64,000 bases of DNA from assembly GCA_002286715.1 (NCBI GenBank), contig NSJX01000005.1, forward strand, positions 1,041,079 through 1,105,078. The letters are read 5' to 3'. Origin of the DNA: Dentipellis sp. KUC8613 (lineage: Eukaryota; Basidiomycota; Agaricomycetes; Russulales; Hericiaceae). The notes under the pieces are model-generated. The model was given only the letters and a program-made list of their open reading frames with translations. It had not been told where the DNA came from and made no database searches. A program made the translations under genes and the position numbers. Shown here piece by piece: positions 49,512 to 59,416 of the stretch (positions within the stretch are counted from its first letter, which is position 1; each line of letters starts with the position of its first letter).

Positions 49512-49830
49512 TCGAGGATGACCTGTCGCTCCCGAGGAATGGCCTTCATCAGCACCAGACGTTGGTGCTGGAGGCGCACGCCTTTGACATGCCCTACAGC
49601 CTCCGCATCAGCCGGTTCATGTGCCTCCCATGACAACGGTTACCTGACGAGCACGACAGTTGTTCCGCGCCATTCTAGTTTTGAAGAAATGAAGGCGTCG
49701 CAGCGAGAGAGTCATGTTTGGAAGGATTCTCATCGAACTGACATGATCAACTGAGGATCGCGGGAGCCGGGTCTACCGGCGACTTAGAGATGTCATCTAG
49801 TGCGGCGATGGGGGCGAGTCTTTGGAGCTC
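49512..49830 (-). pseudogene. Degraded third copy of the FMN reductase gene
   Basis: On the minus strand this stretch aligns in order with FMNR2 but has lost blocks and frame. Matching nucleotide words are CCTGTCGCTCC (C-terminal end of the gene), ACGAGxACGACxxTxxTTCCGCGCCATTC (the GKNVVLVTY region), and CTACCGGCGA. The peptide AALDDISKSPVD mirrors AAVNKASESPVD of FMNR2. Deletions of roughly 70 and 130 bp remove the flavin-binding PQYN block. It cannot encode the enzyme. It shows that the reductase accompanied the 7TM genes in more than two duplication events. Confidence 0.6.
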
Positions 49831-50279
49831 GATGACTTCGTTGAAAGATACGTTATTGCCTATTATCTCTCTATGCAGCGGTCGCTGCGATTGAAACGTG
49901 AAGGACGTCGGAGGATTGCGATACGCGTAGTAGGCGGTACAGGCAACGGTAGGGATGATGTTCTGATACATGTATAGCCAGTTGAGCATCTAGACCCAGC
50001 TTTATAATTTTCCAGCGAGGAGCCGGTGAGGCAGCGTAGTAGGCTGAAAGCCGCACGATGTTTCGAATTCGAGGCTTGCCAATCTGCCAGTGCACCTAGA
50101 TATTAGCAGGTATATTGACGAGATACAATCATAGTCTCATCTAAAATAACGACCTAGCGAATCATGACCGGGCCATCCATCATAACCGACACTGAAAGGC
50201 GGGTGATAATCCGGTCTCGGGCTAAGTTGTACTCTGGCAGACAGCCGGCGTTGTTGGTCGCCAGATCTGTTCAGTGGGA
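49831..50279. other. Unassigned region
   Basis: Two short overlapping minus ORFs (49747-49989 and 49871-50095) contain YxxYR- and hydrophobic stretches but match no family I know. Possibly further relic of the reductase duplication. Confidence 0.4.
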
Positions 50280-51690
50280 TCAATCACTTCAGGCGGCGAT
50301 CCTTGAATAGAAACCCCGACGCCTTGGTGCCACCACGGCAGCAACGGCAAAGGTCCCCCCACAGCCACGGTCGCTAGCGACTCCGACCGTGTCCCTTCAT
50401 GTCCACCATTCCTGCCAGTGGAGTCTTCCAATCCCGCTCCAGACAGTCTCAGTGCTACCTCAACGCCACGAGTGCAACTGGGGCATCTTCGCCACAACTG
50501 GAGCGCCCCACTCGCACCGAGCGACGAGCCCATGCGTCTCTTGCAACGTCGGTATGTCCTTCGCCACCAGTGCCAGGCAGTCATGCCCGGTGCGCCCTGT
50601 TTACCCCAGATTACCTGTAACACCTCCAGCGCCTCGTGGCTCTTTTATCTGCAGCTGCTTTGTTTCTAGCTGCCTGATCGCGGCAGCGTTTGAACCCTTG
50701 CGTTGCGACCACCACTTCCCAAACTCTCGAGCTCGCTGGTTTGCGGGCATGGGCTTCAAGTCGAGCTAGTGGGTGTGGTGATCGCATATGCCGCGCACCG
50801 GACGTGCTCCTGCATCCGCTAGCTCCTCTTGCATTCCATTCGCGCGAGCCACCCTTTCGCCTTCGACGTCGCCACTCCCTGTACTAAGCTTGCTTAATAT
50901 CGACCCACTACACATCCGCACAATTGCACCGAGTCACGCAGCTGGAGCGAGCTACGAAGCAGAGCCCCGATTCAGTGAGCCGGCGCGGGCGGCGAAGTGG
51001 TGCGTTATTGACCCTGTAATTTTCCTGTCGACTGCTGATTACCTCCCTTTTACGACTTGCGAACATATTCCGTGCCCGTGGCCGCGCTGTGCTTCGCTCC
51101 CCCCACGTGTCCGATTCAAGCACGGCATGCGTTGGGTGTGCTTTCGTGCTGCGCAAACTCGGCGCTCACAGGTATTCGTTATCGCGCGTACTGCGGCCTG
51201 TCAGTGCACTACGCTCGCTCTCGGCTAGGCCTTCTGGTAGCGGGAGTCAAGCACCTCGCTGGACGTGATTGTACCACGACGCGGCGCGTCACAGAGAATT
51301 CATTCCTCATAAGTCTGATTTTGCGACACGGCGAGCTCGCGAGTAGGGCAACTATGTATCTACGTTCAGAAATGACACAGGTTATTGACGTCCCCAATAA
51401 CAACAGGAAGAGTCCGAGAAAAATGTCCAAAAAGTATTGTACCGCCGCACGCCTGGCGCGTCACCGTAGCTCGTGCTCAACGATAACTGGGTATTTCACT
51501 GCAGGGGCCGAAGGATAGATCAAGAGAGAAGGTGTGATAATGTATGAACCGGGCCAGGCAATGTCTAAAACATGAGACGCTTTTTTCTCCTGCAGTCCGA
51601 GCGCATCCAGCTCCCGATCTTCCTCATTGGACGTGTCATCTGCAGCATCCGCGCTCGGTGCCTCTGCCGGCACCGATATCGTGTGTGTCG
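50280..51690. repeat. Local duplication, unit 2
   Basis: Second copy of the 46800-47830 unit, longer because of extra inserted sequence. It ends in a fragment of a 7TM last exon (51555-51690). Confidence 0.7.
51555..51690 (-). pseudogene. 7TM C-terminal fragment (about 45 codons)
   Basis: Encodes VPAEAPSADAADDTSNEED, RELDALGLQEKKASHVLDIA, closely matching the cytoplasmic tail of 7TM-D. The normal stop is lost (TGG instead of TGA after LDIA), and nothing upstream of the tail remains. A truncated duplicate of 7TM-D. Confidence 0.85.
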
Positions 51691-51829
51691 CCGAGTAGTG
51701 CTCGGCGTGTCCAGCGTGTCTTGTTTCATTCTAGTATGCCTCTGTCGCCATCAGCGCCGTATCGCTTACTCTGTAATGGCGTCGATGTCCGCTCCAGCGT
51801 ATTGCGGCCGTCATTATCTCCAATCCCTC

Positions 51830-52345
51830 TGACTCGTGGACATGGGCTTTGAGTAGTGCTGGTGGATGCGGTGCCTGCGCTACGAAGCGGAACGACAACT
51901 CGATAAGCCGATGTGGCCTGGCAACACGGTGTGTTATTGACCCTATAATCTTCCTGCCAACCTCTGACCAATTCTCGCCCATGCGCTGCGCTATGCTACC
52001 GACCCAAGCACGTCCTGCGTCGGGTGTACTTTCATGCTCTGCCAACCCGGCGTTCACAAAGGTATCCGTTCTCGCGAGTACTGCCGGCTCTCGGCTGAGT
52101 CTGCTGGTCGCGGAGTCGAGCTCCTCGTAGGATGTGTTCTCGATCACGTACCTACGTACAGAGATGACGCAGATGGTCGACATCCATAAATGATCAGTGC
52201 CAAGAATATCTGAGGAAAATATCCGAAGAGTATTGTACCGGCGCGTGTCGTACGCATCATAGTAGTCCGTATTCAACAAGATAGATAAATCACTGCTGAA
52301 GCCAAAGGAGAGATCAAGAAAGGCGCGATAACACACAGAACGAAT
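51830..52345. repeat. Local duplication, unit 3 (3' flank of 7TM-E)
   Basis: Third copy of the unit, directly downstream of 7TM-E. The minus-strand ORF through it (51731-52336) preserves peptides seen in unit 1, such as GRKIIxSITHxVARPxRLI; whether this reflects a former gene is unclear. Confidence 0.7.
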
Positions 52346-53089
52346 CAGGCGATATCCAAACCGGAAACCTCCTCCAGCTATCTGATCGTGTCAGTCTCGG
52401 CCTCACTTGTAGAAGGCACGTCGTCTACGTCCGAGTGGTGGAATTCTGCAGGCATAATGTGTACCATCGTGTGCTGCGACTGGGGCGACTTGGGAAGTGG
52501 GAATCTGGCCGTCGGTGGAAGCTCGTGTCCTGTTCCCGAAAATGCGACGCAGGGCGGTATCCCACGGCTGAACCGGTTCTGGGTTCATATATTGGACGGC
52601 TTGGCTATTGCTGTTGTAAAATCGGGTTTGTAGGAGAAGAAGGCATAGTGCGATGGGCTAGCAGAAAGTAGTGATCAGGATGATCTGTTGAATGGCTCGA
52701 GTGCTGGAAAGACATACAGGGAGTTGAACAATTAGTCATCAGGAAATCCTAATATATCTACAGAAACCTATAATAGGAAATTTTATCTACAATATTAAAT
52801 ATATTTTCAATATCACCCGTAGCTGGAAACGCAAAGTGGGTCTCTATATTTGCTACAGGTAGATAATCTGTAGATGATCCGTAGAAGGCATATCTGACAC
52901 TTTGCTACTATAGCAAATATATGTCTACAATAGTAGTACAGTACTACAATACAACAGACAGGCTATGATATATAGTATGAATGTCATATCAGTCTTTTTT
53001 CACACTGAGAGACAGGGAAAGCAATTTTATTCAAAGGAATACACAACATATACTACACTACAAGTAATATACACATATCTAATGTAGGT

Positions 53090-54000
53090 ATGGTACAGGG
53101 CACACAGGGGTACGGGCGCACGGCACAGGCGCAGGGGCGACAAGGACGTCGAGCGCGAGGACGAGCGCGTGTCGGGTGGCGACGTGGGCATGGTGTCGAT
53201 GTGCGGCTGGATGTCGAGGGCCCAAAGCTGGGTATGGGCACAGATGCGCCGGCACGGGCGCTGGCGCAGGGTGCACAGCAGGGCGTAGGCAGGGGCGCAC
53301 AGGGGCGCTGGCGCGTGGTGCTGGCACATGCGAGGCGCTGGCGCGGGGCGCGCGTGCGGCGGGCGCGACAGGCGCAGGGGTGCGGCGGGCGCGCTGGTGC
53401 TGGCACAGGGTGGGCGCTGGCGCGACTGGCACGGGGCGCGTGTGGCGTGACATGCGCGAAGGGGGGCAGGTGTGGTGTTACGCGCGCGAAGGGGGCGAGT
53501 GCGAGGGGCGCAGGGGCGCGGCAAACGCGTTTGCACGGCCACTGGCGGGTGTGGCACGACGGGTGCGGGCGCGAAGGGCGTGAACGCGACGGGCGCGGGC
53601 GCGACGGGCGCGGGGCGCAGGGAGTGCGAGAGGTGGGACGCGCGGGGCTGGCACAAGGCTGTGTGCCGGCGCGTTGCGGATGGTGGCGGTGGCGGGTGCA
53701 GGCGCGACGGGCGACGCGCGCCGTGGGGGAAGGGGCGCGGGTGAGGGCGGCGGATGCGACGTGCGCAACGGAGGGTGAGCGCCGAGGGCGGGGGCGCGAC
53801 GAGCGCCCCGACCTAGCACGTGGCGGCGGGGCAGTGGGCGCAGGGCACAGGCAGGATGGCGGACGCGGGCGCACATGCGACGGCGGACGCGACGGGACAG
53901 CAATGGGGCGACAGGGGGGCGGAGAGTGGTTGCGAGGGATTGGGCGTGCTGCCACGTCACGCCCTGCCCCCGCACCACTCCCGCTGTGTCAATAAGCTTA
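53090..54000. repeat. G-rich degenerate minisatellite core of the TA element
   Basis: About 900 bp dominated by variants of GGGCGCG, GCGACGGGCGCG and GGCGCAGGGGCG, with strong G-over-C bias on the + strand and many G runs. Long ORFs on both strands are by-products of the biased composition (Pro/Arg/Ala/His only). Confidence 0.75.
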
Positions 54001-54330
54001 AATGAGACGAATGGGGCGTACTCACCTTACTAGACCCCCATCCACCTCCCGACGCCAGTGCGTCGTCTCATCCGGCGGTGCCCTCGCACGAGCACACGCG
54101 CGACGGGCTGCTTGCTGGACCGGGCGACACGACGAGGGCGTCGTTGGGACGGCCCCCGGCGTCTTGTGTCGTGGTATGCGGGACAGGATACACGCTTGTG
54201 CGTATCCTGTATGTGTCGTCTGAGGTGGTGGAGGGGACGACGACAGCGGCGGCGACGGTGGCGACGAGGGCGACGTGGTCGGTGTTGAAGAGTGTCACGG
54301 ACTCCCGAAGACGGAAGGGATGTGGCCTGG

Positions 54331-54568
54331 CGCGGATTCCCACGATTGGGGTGCCATCCCGTATACCAAATATGGCAATAATTTGGCACCCCACGTCGAG
54401 CCTGTTTACGCATGCGCGGATTCCGGCTGCTCACGGCCCGGTGGCATAGCACGGATTCCTGCAATTGGGGTGCCATCCCGTATACCATATATGGCAATAA
54501 TTTGGGCACCCCACATCGAGCCTGTTTTCACATACGCGGATTCCGGCTGCTCACGGCCCGGAGATGGG
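54331..54568 (+). repeat. Two tandem 119-bp units with a hairpin each
   Basis: Period 119 bp, units 54331-54449 and 54450-54568, sharing most bases. Each has the inverted repeat GGGGTGCC ... GGCACCCC around an AT-rich loop containing ATGGCAATAATTT. Confidence 0.85.
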
Positions 54569-56127
54569 TGCACATCACCTAAAAACGCTAAGTCGATGCT
54601 GCACTGGGGGATGCACATTGTGATTTTGAAAACATCACAATATAGAACTTTCTATATATCATTAGAACCGGATTTTAAATGCGAGTCTAATGGTATTATT
54701 CGCATTTTTCAGCGATGCTTGGTTGACATTTTACAAGCCAATCTTTCTTTTGTATTCCAGGTAAATATAGCATCTACAGTTACTATTGTAGCTGCGAGGC
54801 TGTTGCTGTAGCACTTATTCTTTTTGCTCAGAGACAAGATCATTCTGAGACATCCAATGTGTCCATACCTCTTCCTCCATAATGACCTAAATTTTATAGC
54901 CCCTGTAATGCCTTCTAAAGCATGTTTTTCTGAGAAAATAGGATCTACTATAGATGCTACGGTAGAACTATGGGTAATATCATAGCTAATCTAATCTACT
55001 GTAGCCATCAGTGATGATCAGTAATTATTGGTCAGCTACTACCCAATTTAGGCTTTTTCCTGATGTATCGCAACCAGAATTTCCTGGAACTCCGAGTTTC
55101 TGCCGATGTGAGCAAAGCTTGTTGCCACATATACGACAATACTGAGCGTGTAGATAAAACTTGTCTCGACAACAAAGAAGATAAAAGCAGATAACTTGGT
55201 GCTCTTGGTAAGACAGGCAGATGAATAGATTTTGTAGGAGATTGCGACTAGAAGATATAAATAGTTGTTACTCAATTGAAGCCTTGTGTTTAGGAAAGTA
55301 CGCACAAGCACAGTAAACGGTGCAGACCATCGTTATTGCAGCCCATATCCAGCTGCTCAGTTCCCATGTATACTTCGTATCAATGGGTATAGCATTGGGA
55401 GCCTTAGCGTTGATGCCCGCAAGAAACAGCCCGAAGACTGAGGATTGTTGAGTAGGAGCACATCGGGTTGAGCAAGTGTATACTGCTTACTAAAACTGGC
55501 GACGGCGGTCAACACTGGAAGCACAACCACAATAACGTCTTTGCCGAAAACGTTATAGCAACGCCAAATCTATAAATACAAGGTCAATGGAAGGGAATAC
55601 TCGCGCGGAACAACGGACAGTCACTGAGTCTCCTAGCACTGCTTGTACGAGGAAGAGAAATGGCCGTGCCGACGAGTATAATAGTAGTGTCATGTTACTG
55701 CCGCCTGCGAGGAACGGATTGTATTGAACAGAATGGATGGAGCTCAAGGCAATGTCCTATGGATGACGAAATCACTACCTCCAACTTTTCTTTGGAAGCC
55801 CTTCCGGCCGGCGTAGTCGGACTCACCGCCGTTGCCACGATAAACATCAGCGCAAGCACCACGAGGAGTCGTTTATGTCCCAATCCCTCTCCCGCGGTTC
55901 GACGCAGCAGCACGATTGTTGTGACGGTGCTCAGGGAGAAGTTTATACCTTCCAAACCAATGTCAGCTACAGCGGAGGTATGCCGAGATATGCCACACAC
56001 CAAACAACATCATTTCTATAGCAATGGCTGGGACTTGCCTTCGGGCTTGACTATATCCATCCGGATTCCCGTCGACAAACGCTTGAAAATTTGCTTCACC
56101 ACAGGGATCATCACATCAGGAAGATCG

Positions 56128-56300
56128 CATGCGACTAGAAGACCTAGATCTAGGGTTTCTAGTGCTCTAGTAAGCGAAATTCCTCTAATCGGCTGTCTAG
56201 GTCTAGTAGACTTATCTAACTCTAGATGCCGCCGACTAGGTCTAACGAGGATTCTAGTTGTCACTTTATTTCTCTAGTAGCTACTCTAGTACATCTCGTT
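56128..56300. repeat. CTAG-dense tract, left
   Basis: Roughly a dozen CTAG tetramers in about 170 bp (such as CCTAGATCTAGG, TCTAGGTCTAGTAG), far above expectation. It lies between 7TM-E and the nitronate monooxygenase remnant. Confidence 0.7.
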
Positions 56301-56468
56301 CTACTTCGAAATACAGGCTTGCTACCTACTTTGCCAGAAATTAGCTTTCTTACCGACCCCGGACTTATTATTGTCTGCATGTGACACAATAATGCGTGAC
56401 CACGACTTGAAGGGCATCGCGAGAGGGCAAGGGCAATGAGTGTAGATGCGTGAATGGCAAATAGCGCG

Positions 56469-57052
56469 CTAGGACATGCGTGAACGACGGCAGTCGAGCG
56501 GGTTGATGTCAATCTTCATCCGCTCGAGTGGCAGCACGCGCCCGCGCGCCACCTTCTTGTGCGCGGGCGACGCGCCCGCCTCGACGGACGTGACGAAGCG
56601 CGTGCCGACCCACACGCCCTGCGCGCCCCACGCGAGGTTCACCGCGAGGCTGCGCCCATTGTACACCGCGCCCGCGCCAACGACGTACACGGGCCCGCCG
56701 GTGAGCGGCGACGTGCGGCCGCGCACGGCGTCGACGCACGCGGGGATGAGGATCGACGCGGCGACGTCGCCTGTGTGCCCGCCGCCCTCGCCGGCCTGCG
56801 CGCAGATGAGGTCGACGCCGACGTCGAGCGCCTTGGCGACGTGCTTTGGGTGGCCGACCATCTATGGTGCGTGAGGTGCGTCAGCGCGGGTAGACGCGGG
56901 GCGCGTGGATGCGAACATACATTCATGACGACGATGCCAGCCTTGTGGAGCTTGTCAACAACGTCCTTCGGGGGCACGCCGACGGCGCACACGAAGAGGC
57001 GCGCCTTCTCCTCGATGATGACGTCGACGAGCTGGTGCAGCTGCCCGCCTGT
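56469..57052 (-). pseudogene. Nitronate monooxygenase (2-nitropropane dioxygenase family) remnant
   Basis: Two exon-like blocks on the minus strand. The first (about 57052-56922) reads GQLHQLVDVIIEEKARLFV, CAVGVPPKDVVDKLHKAGIVVMN; the second (from 56862) reads MVGHPKHVAKALDVGVDLI, then CAQAGEGGGHTGDVAASILIP and GAGAVYNGRSLAVNLAWGAQGVWVGTRFV. These are the FMN-binding and catalytic-face motifs of the family, including the GGHTGD loop. The N-terminal third is absent. After ASPAHKK the C-terminus turns into an unrelated short tail (VARGRVLPLER...). Intact enzymes oxidise nitronates with FMN and O2. This copy is truncated at both ends, so it is called a pseudogene; a short expressed fragment cannot be excluded. 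Confidence 0.7.
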
Positions 57053-57061
57053 CCGCCGCAT

Positions 57062-58299
57062 CGTCGGTCCATCACCTGCGAGCTCTCATCAGCCCAAGCA
57101 AGCCCCACTCAAAGCAAAGCGAAATCCGCACCGTGTTGAGTGCCGCTGCCGCTGAGCCCGCGCCTTCTCCTTCCTCGGCGCGACGACAATGTTGTCCTTA
57201 CTTACATCATCGCGCACCAGCGCCAGCCCCGCATGCCCTTGCTGCCGCCGCCACCCTGCGCGCTCATCGCTGTGATGTCCTGGTTCTGGTACGCGGTGCA
57301 CATGCTGCGCGCGCGCTGTGCAGTCGAAGTCGGAGATATGCCTCGAAGTCATTCCGGCTGAGGGCCATAGGCTCGCCCGGGGAGAGCGCCGTGTCCAGAT
57401 TGAGGTTGCGCTGCACTCTAGAATGCGGTCAGTCACGGTGTGTGTAGAGTGAGAGAGGAGAGCGCAAGAGTAGGGCGGGCGGGTGTACCGCGATATGACA
57501 ACGTGCAGGGCGGAGGGCAAGCGGCGGAGTCCATCAGTGCTGGTAACGCCGCCTGGCCTGGGAGGTGGCGACCTGCCCGAGAAGTCCGTGCTCTGTTTCT
57601 TCGAGCGGTTCAGTGCATCTTCAGCAGGCAGGATGAGACGAAAGTAGAGAGGGACTCCTTACCCGAACCACGACTCGATCTTGCGCTGCGCGCGTTTGCT
57701 GCTCCACCCCTCCGCCTCCGCTCGTCCTCGGATGAACTGCCGTCCATGCACCGATTCTCCTCATCCTTGGCATCACCGGCCGCAGCCAGATGGACCGCTC
57801 CCTTGAGTAATACCGTCTCTTGCAGCAGTCTACCTCAGTGTCAGTACACTCAGTGGCCGGCATGCATTACTAACCGGGCAAAAACATACCCACATCTCCT
57901 TATCCTGTCTCCTGCCCTCCTTATAGATGCACATCTTGACCTTGCAGGGGCAGTGACCGTGACGACGAACGACGATGTTTGCCGATGATCCGCAAGCACA
58001 AGCGGCCATGCTCGTGAGTGTGGTACACTCGAGAGAGGAGAAAAAGAGCTAAGTGACCCGCGCGTGAGACAAACAATCACAAACAATGACTGGCGCACAA
58101 CTTCAATGAACGTTAGTGAGTCCCTCGTCGTATAGTAACGTTTCGACCAATGTACTTATGTGTGTACTCCACTGCATGACAAAAAATTCAAGGGAGCTTG
58201 CTTGTGATCTTGCACGAGTATCTGGGGTGCATGAGCAAGATTGAAGACACAGATTTTTGTGCTTTGGCGAGGAGTCGAACACGGGCCGCTGCATCACAC
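57062..58299. other. Unassigned GC-rich region upstream of the NMO remnant
   Basis: Contains several 70-180 codon ORFs on both strands without a recognisable motif. The missing N-terminal part of the nitronate monooxygenase is not found here in any frame that I could read. Confidence 0.45.
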
Positions 58300-58375
58300 T
58301 GCCCTTCTAGCGTTCTAGCAATCCTAGAGACTCCAAGACACACTCGCCGCGTCTACTCGCGTCTAGTCAATGGGT
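58300..58375. repeat. CTAG-rich tract, right
   Basis: Several CTAG/CTAGA words (TTCTAGCGTTCTAGC, CCTAGAGA, GTCTAGTC) in 76 bp, resembling the 56128-56300 tract on the other side of the NMO remnant. Confidence 0.5.
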
Positions 58376-58405
58376 ATCTTCCTGATGCGTGACGTACAGA
58401 ACGAA

Positions 58406-59117
58406 TCAGGCGATTTCCAAAATATCGGAGACTTTTTTCTTCTGCTGTTCAATCGTGCCTGGCTCGCAATCATCGTCGTCTGGCATGTCATCTACAATGT
58501 CTGTGCTCGGGGCCTGCACTGGCATTGATACCGTGTGTGTCGAGGTATGGACCTCGACTGTGGCCACCCGGAAAGTTGACATAGCGAGATTGGTGGGAGT
58601 CCTCTTGCTGGTCCCGAAGAAGTGACGCACGGCAGCCCATGGCCTAGCCGGTTCTGGGTTTGTATATCGGATGGCTTCACTTCCACTATTGTGGAATTTG
58701 ATCTGCAGGAGAAGAAGGCATAGCACAATAGGCTAGCAAAGAGTGGCAATTAGATTGCCGAATGATACAAGTGCTGCACAGACGTACAGGAAGCTGAACA
58801 ATTGTTCCCATCAAGGGTTGCTGAAACTGCAAGTCTGCGCCAATGGGAGAAAGTCTTGTCGCAACATAAAGGACGATACCGAGCGTGTAGATCAAACTCG
58901 TCTCGACAACAAAGAAGATGGTAGCAAATAACTTGCTGCTATTTGTAAAACGAGCAGATGAATAAATTTTGTAAGAGATTGCAACTGGAAAAGAGTGACA
59001 GTTGTAATTTTATCAGAGACCCTTATTCAATTGCATACGCACAGGTGCAGTAAATGGTGCAAACCATCGTTATCGCGGCCCACACCCAACTACTCATTTC
59101 CCAAGTATGGAATATAC
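58406..59117 (-). pseudogene. 7TM-F, seven-transmembrane gene lacking its 5' half
   Basis: The 3' half of exon 5 (WEMSSWVWAAITMVCTIYCT), exon 6 (SYKIYSSARFTNSSKLFAT, SLIYTLGIV, TIVQLP) and the last exon (PIVLCLLLLQIKFHNSGS ... KKVSDILEIA, stop at 58406) are intact and in frame. Exons 1-4 and the start of exon 5 are absent. Homology stops near 59117, right where short-repeat and transposon sequence begins. The likely cause is a transposon insertion with loss or displacement of the 5' part. Confidence 0.8.
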
Positions 59118-59133
59118 ATCAGTAAGTGACGCA

Positions 59134-59170
59134 GAGCCTGAGGGAGCCTGACACAGGCTCTCTCAGGCTC
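59134..59170. repeat. 17-bp near-perfect hairpin
   Basis: Arms 59134-59150 and 59154-59170, one mismatch, loop ACA. It opens a 0.2 kb stretch full of AGGCTC/GAGCCT words up to about 59300. Confidence 0.8.
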
Positions 59171-59416
59171 TCCCAGGCTCTACGAGGGCTCTCAGGGTCC
59201 CAGACGCCAGATGCTCGATTTTTCGCGCTCAGGGCTTTCGATAAACTTGCCCGCAGGGCTTCAGACCCATCAGGCTTCAGGCTTCCAGGCTTTTGTGTCA
59301 GAGTGAGGCTATGAGACCGGCATTCACATATTTTGTACGACACTACATCAGTATCTACAGCCTACTACGAGTTCTCTTGCATTAGGTACCTTGTTCGTTT
59401 CTGGCAAAATTATGAG
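59171..59416. other. Short-repeat region at the left edge of the Plavaka-like element
   Basis: Dense CAGGCT/AGCCTG words, then ordinary sequence containing CACTAC at 59342. Probably terminal or subterminal transposon sequence; the exact border is not fixed. Confidence 0.45.

Larger units (their letters stand above)
52735..55065. mobile_element. 2331-bp TA-flanked element with CATCAGGAAA inverted ends, inserted in 7TM-E
   Basis: Left end GTCATCAGGAAATCC; right end, read inward on the minus strand, CATCAGGAAAAAGCC; each end abuts a TA (52733-52734 and 55066-55067). Excising the element with one TA joins codons reading VAIIVQLP, the conserved end of exon 6 in the 7TM family, which proves the insertion and its boundaries. 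The outer 0.35-0.45 kb on each side is AT-rich and studded with short CTAC/GTAG words (TCTACAG, CTACAATAGTAG, CTACTATAG). The centre (about 53090-54000) is a G-rich degenerate minisatellite, followed by a 119-bp tandem pair. I see no transposase, so it is non-autonomous. TA duplication suggests a Tc1/mariner-like mobiliser. Confidence 0.8.
52345..56111 (-). pseudogene. 7TM-E, broken seven-transmembrane gene split by a 2.3 kb insertion
   Basis: Exons 2-6 are well preserved on the minus strand (INFSLSTVTTIVLL; GDSVTIWRCYNVFG; WIWAAITMVCTVYCA; SYKIYSSACLTKS then FVVETSFIYTLSIV). Exon 6 is interrupted at 55065/52735 by a TA-flanked element. The last exon resumes at 52732 and has lost frame in the tail: the ORF ends in GRRRRAFYK while the expected DVDDVPSTSEAETD ... 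LEEVSGLDIA lies in another frame with an in-frame stop. The start is also damaged, with two extra bases after the expected ATG. Closest intact relative: 7TM-D. Confidence 0.85.

Noticed and set aside
53053..53995. 300-codon ORFs on both strands inside the TA element
   Set aside because: Built of Pro/Arg/Ala/His or Gly/Arg repeats from the minisatellite, with no start context or motif; not a transposase.
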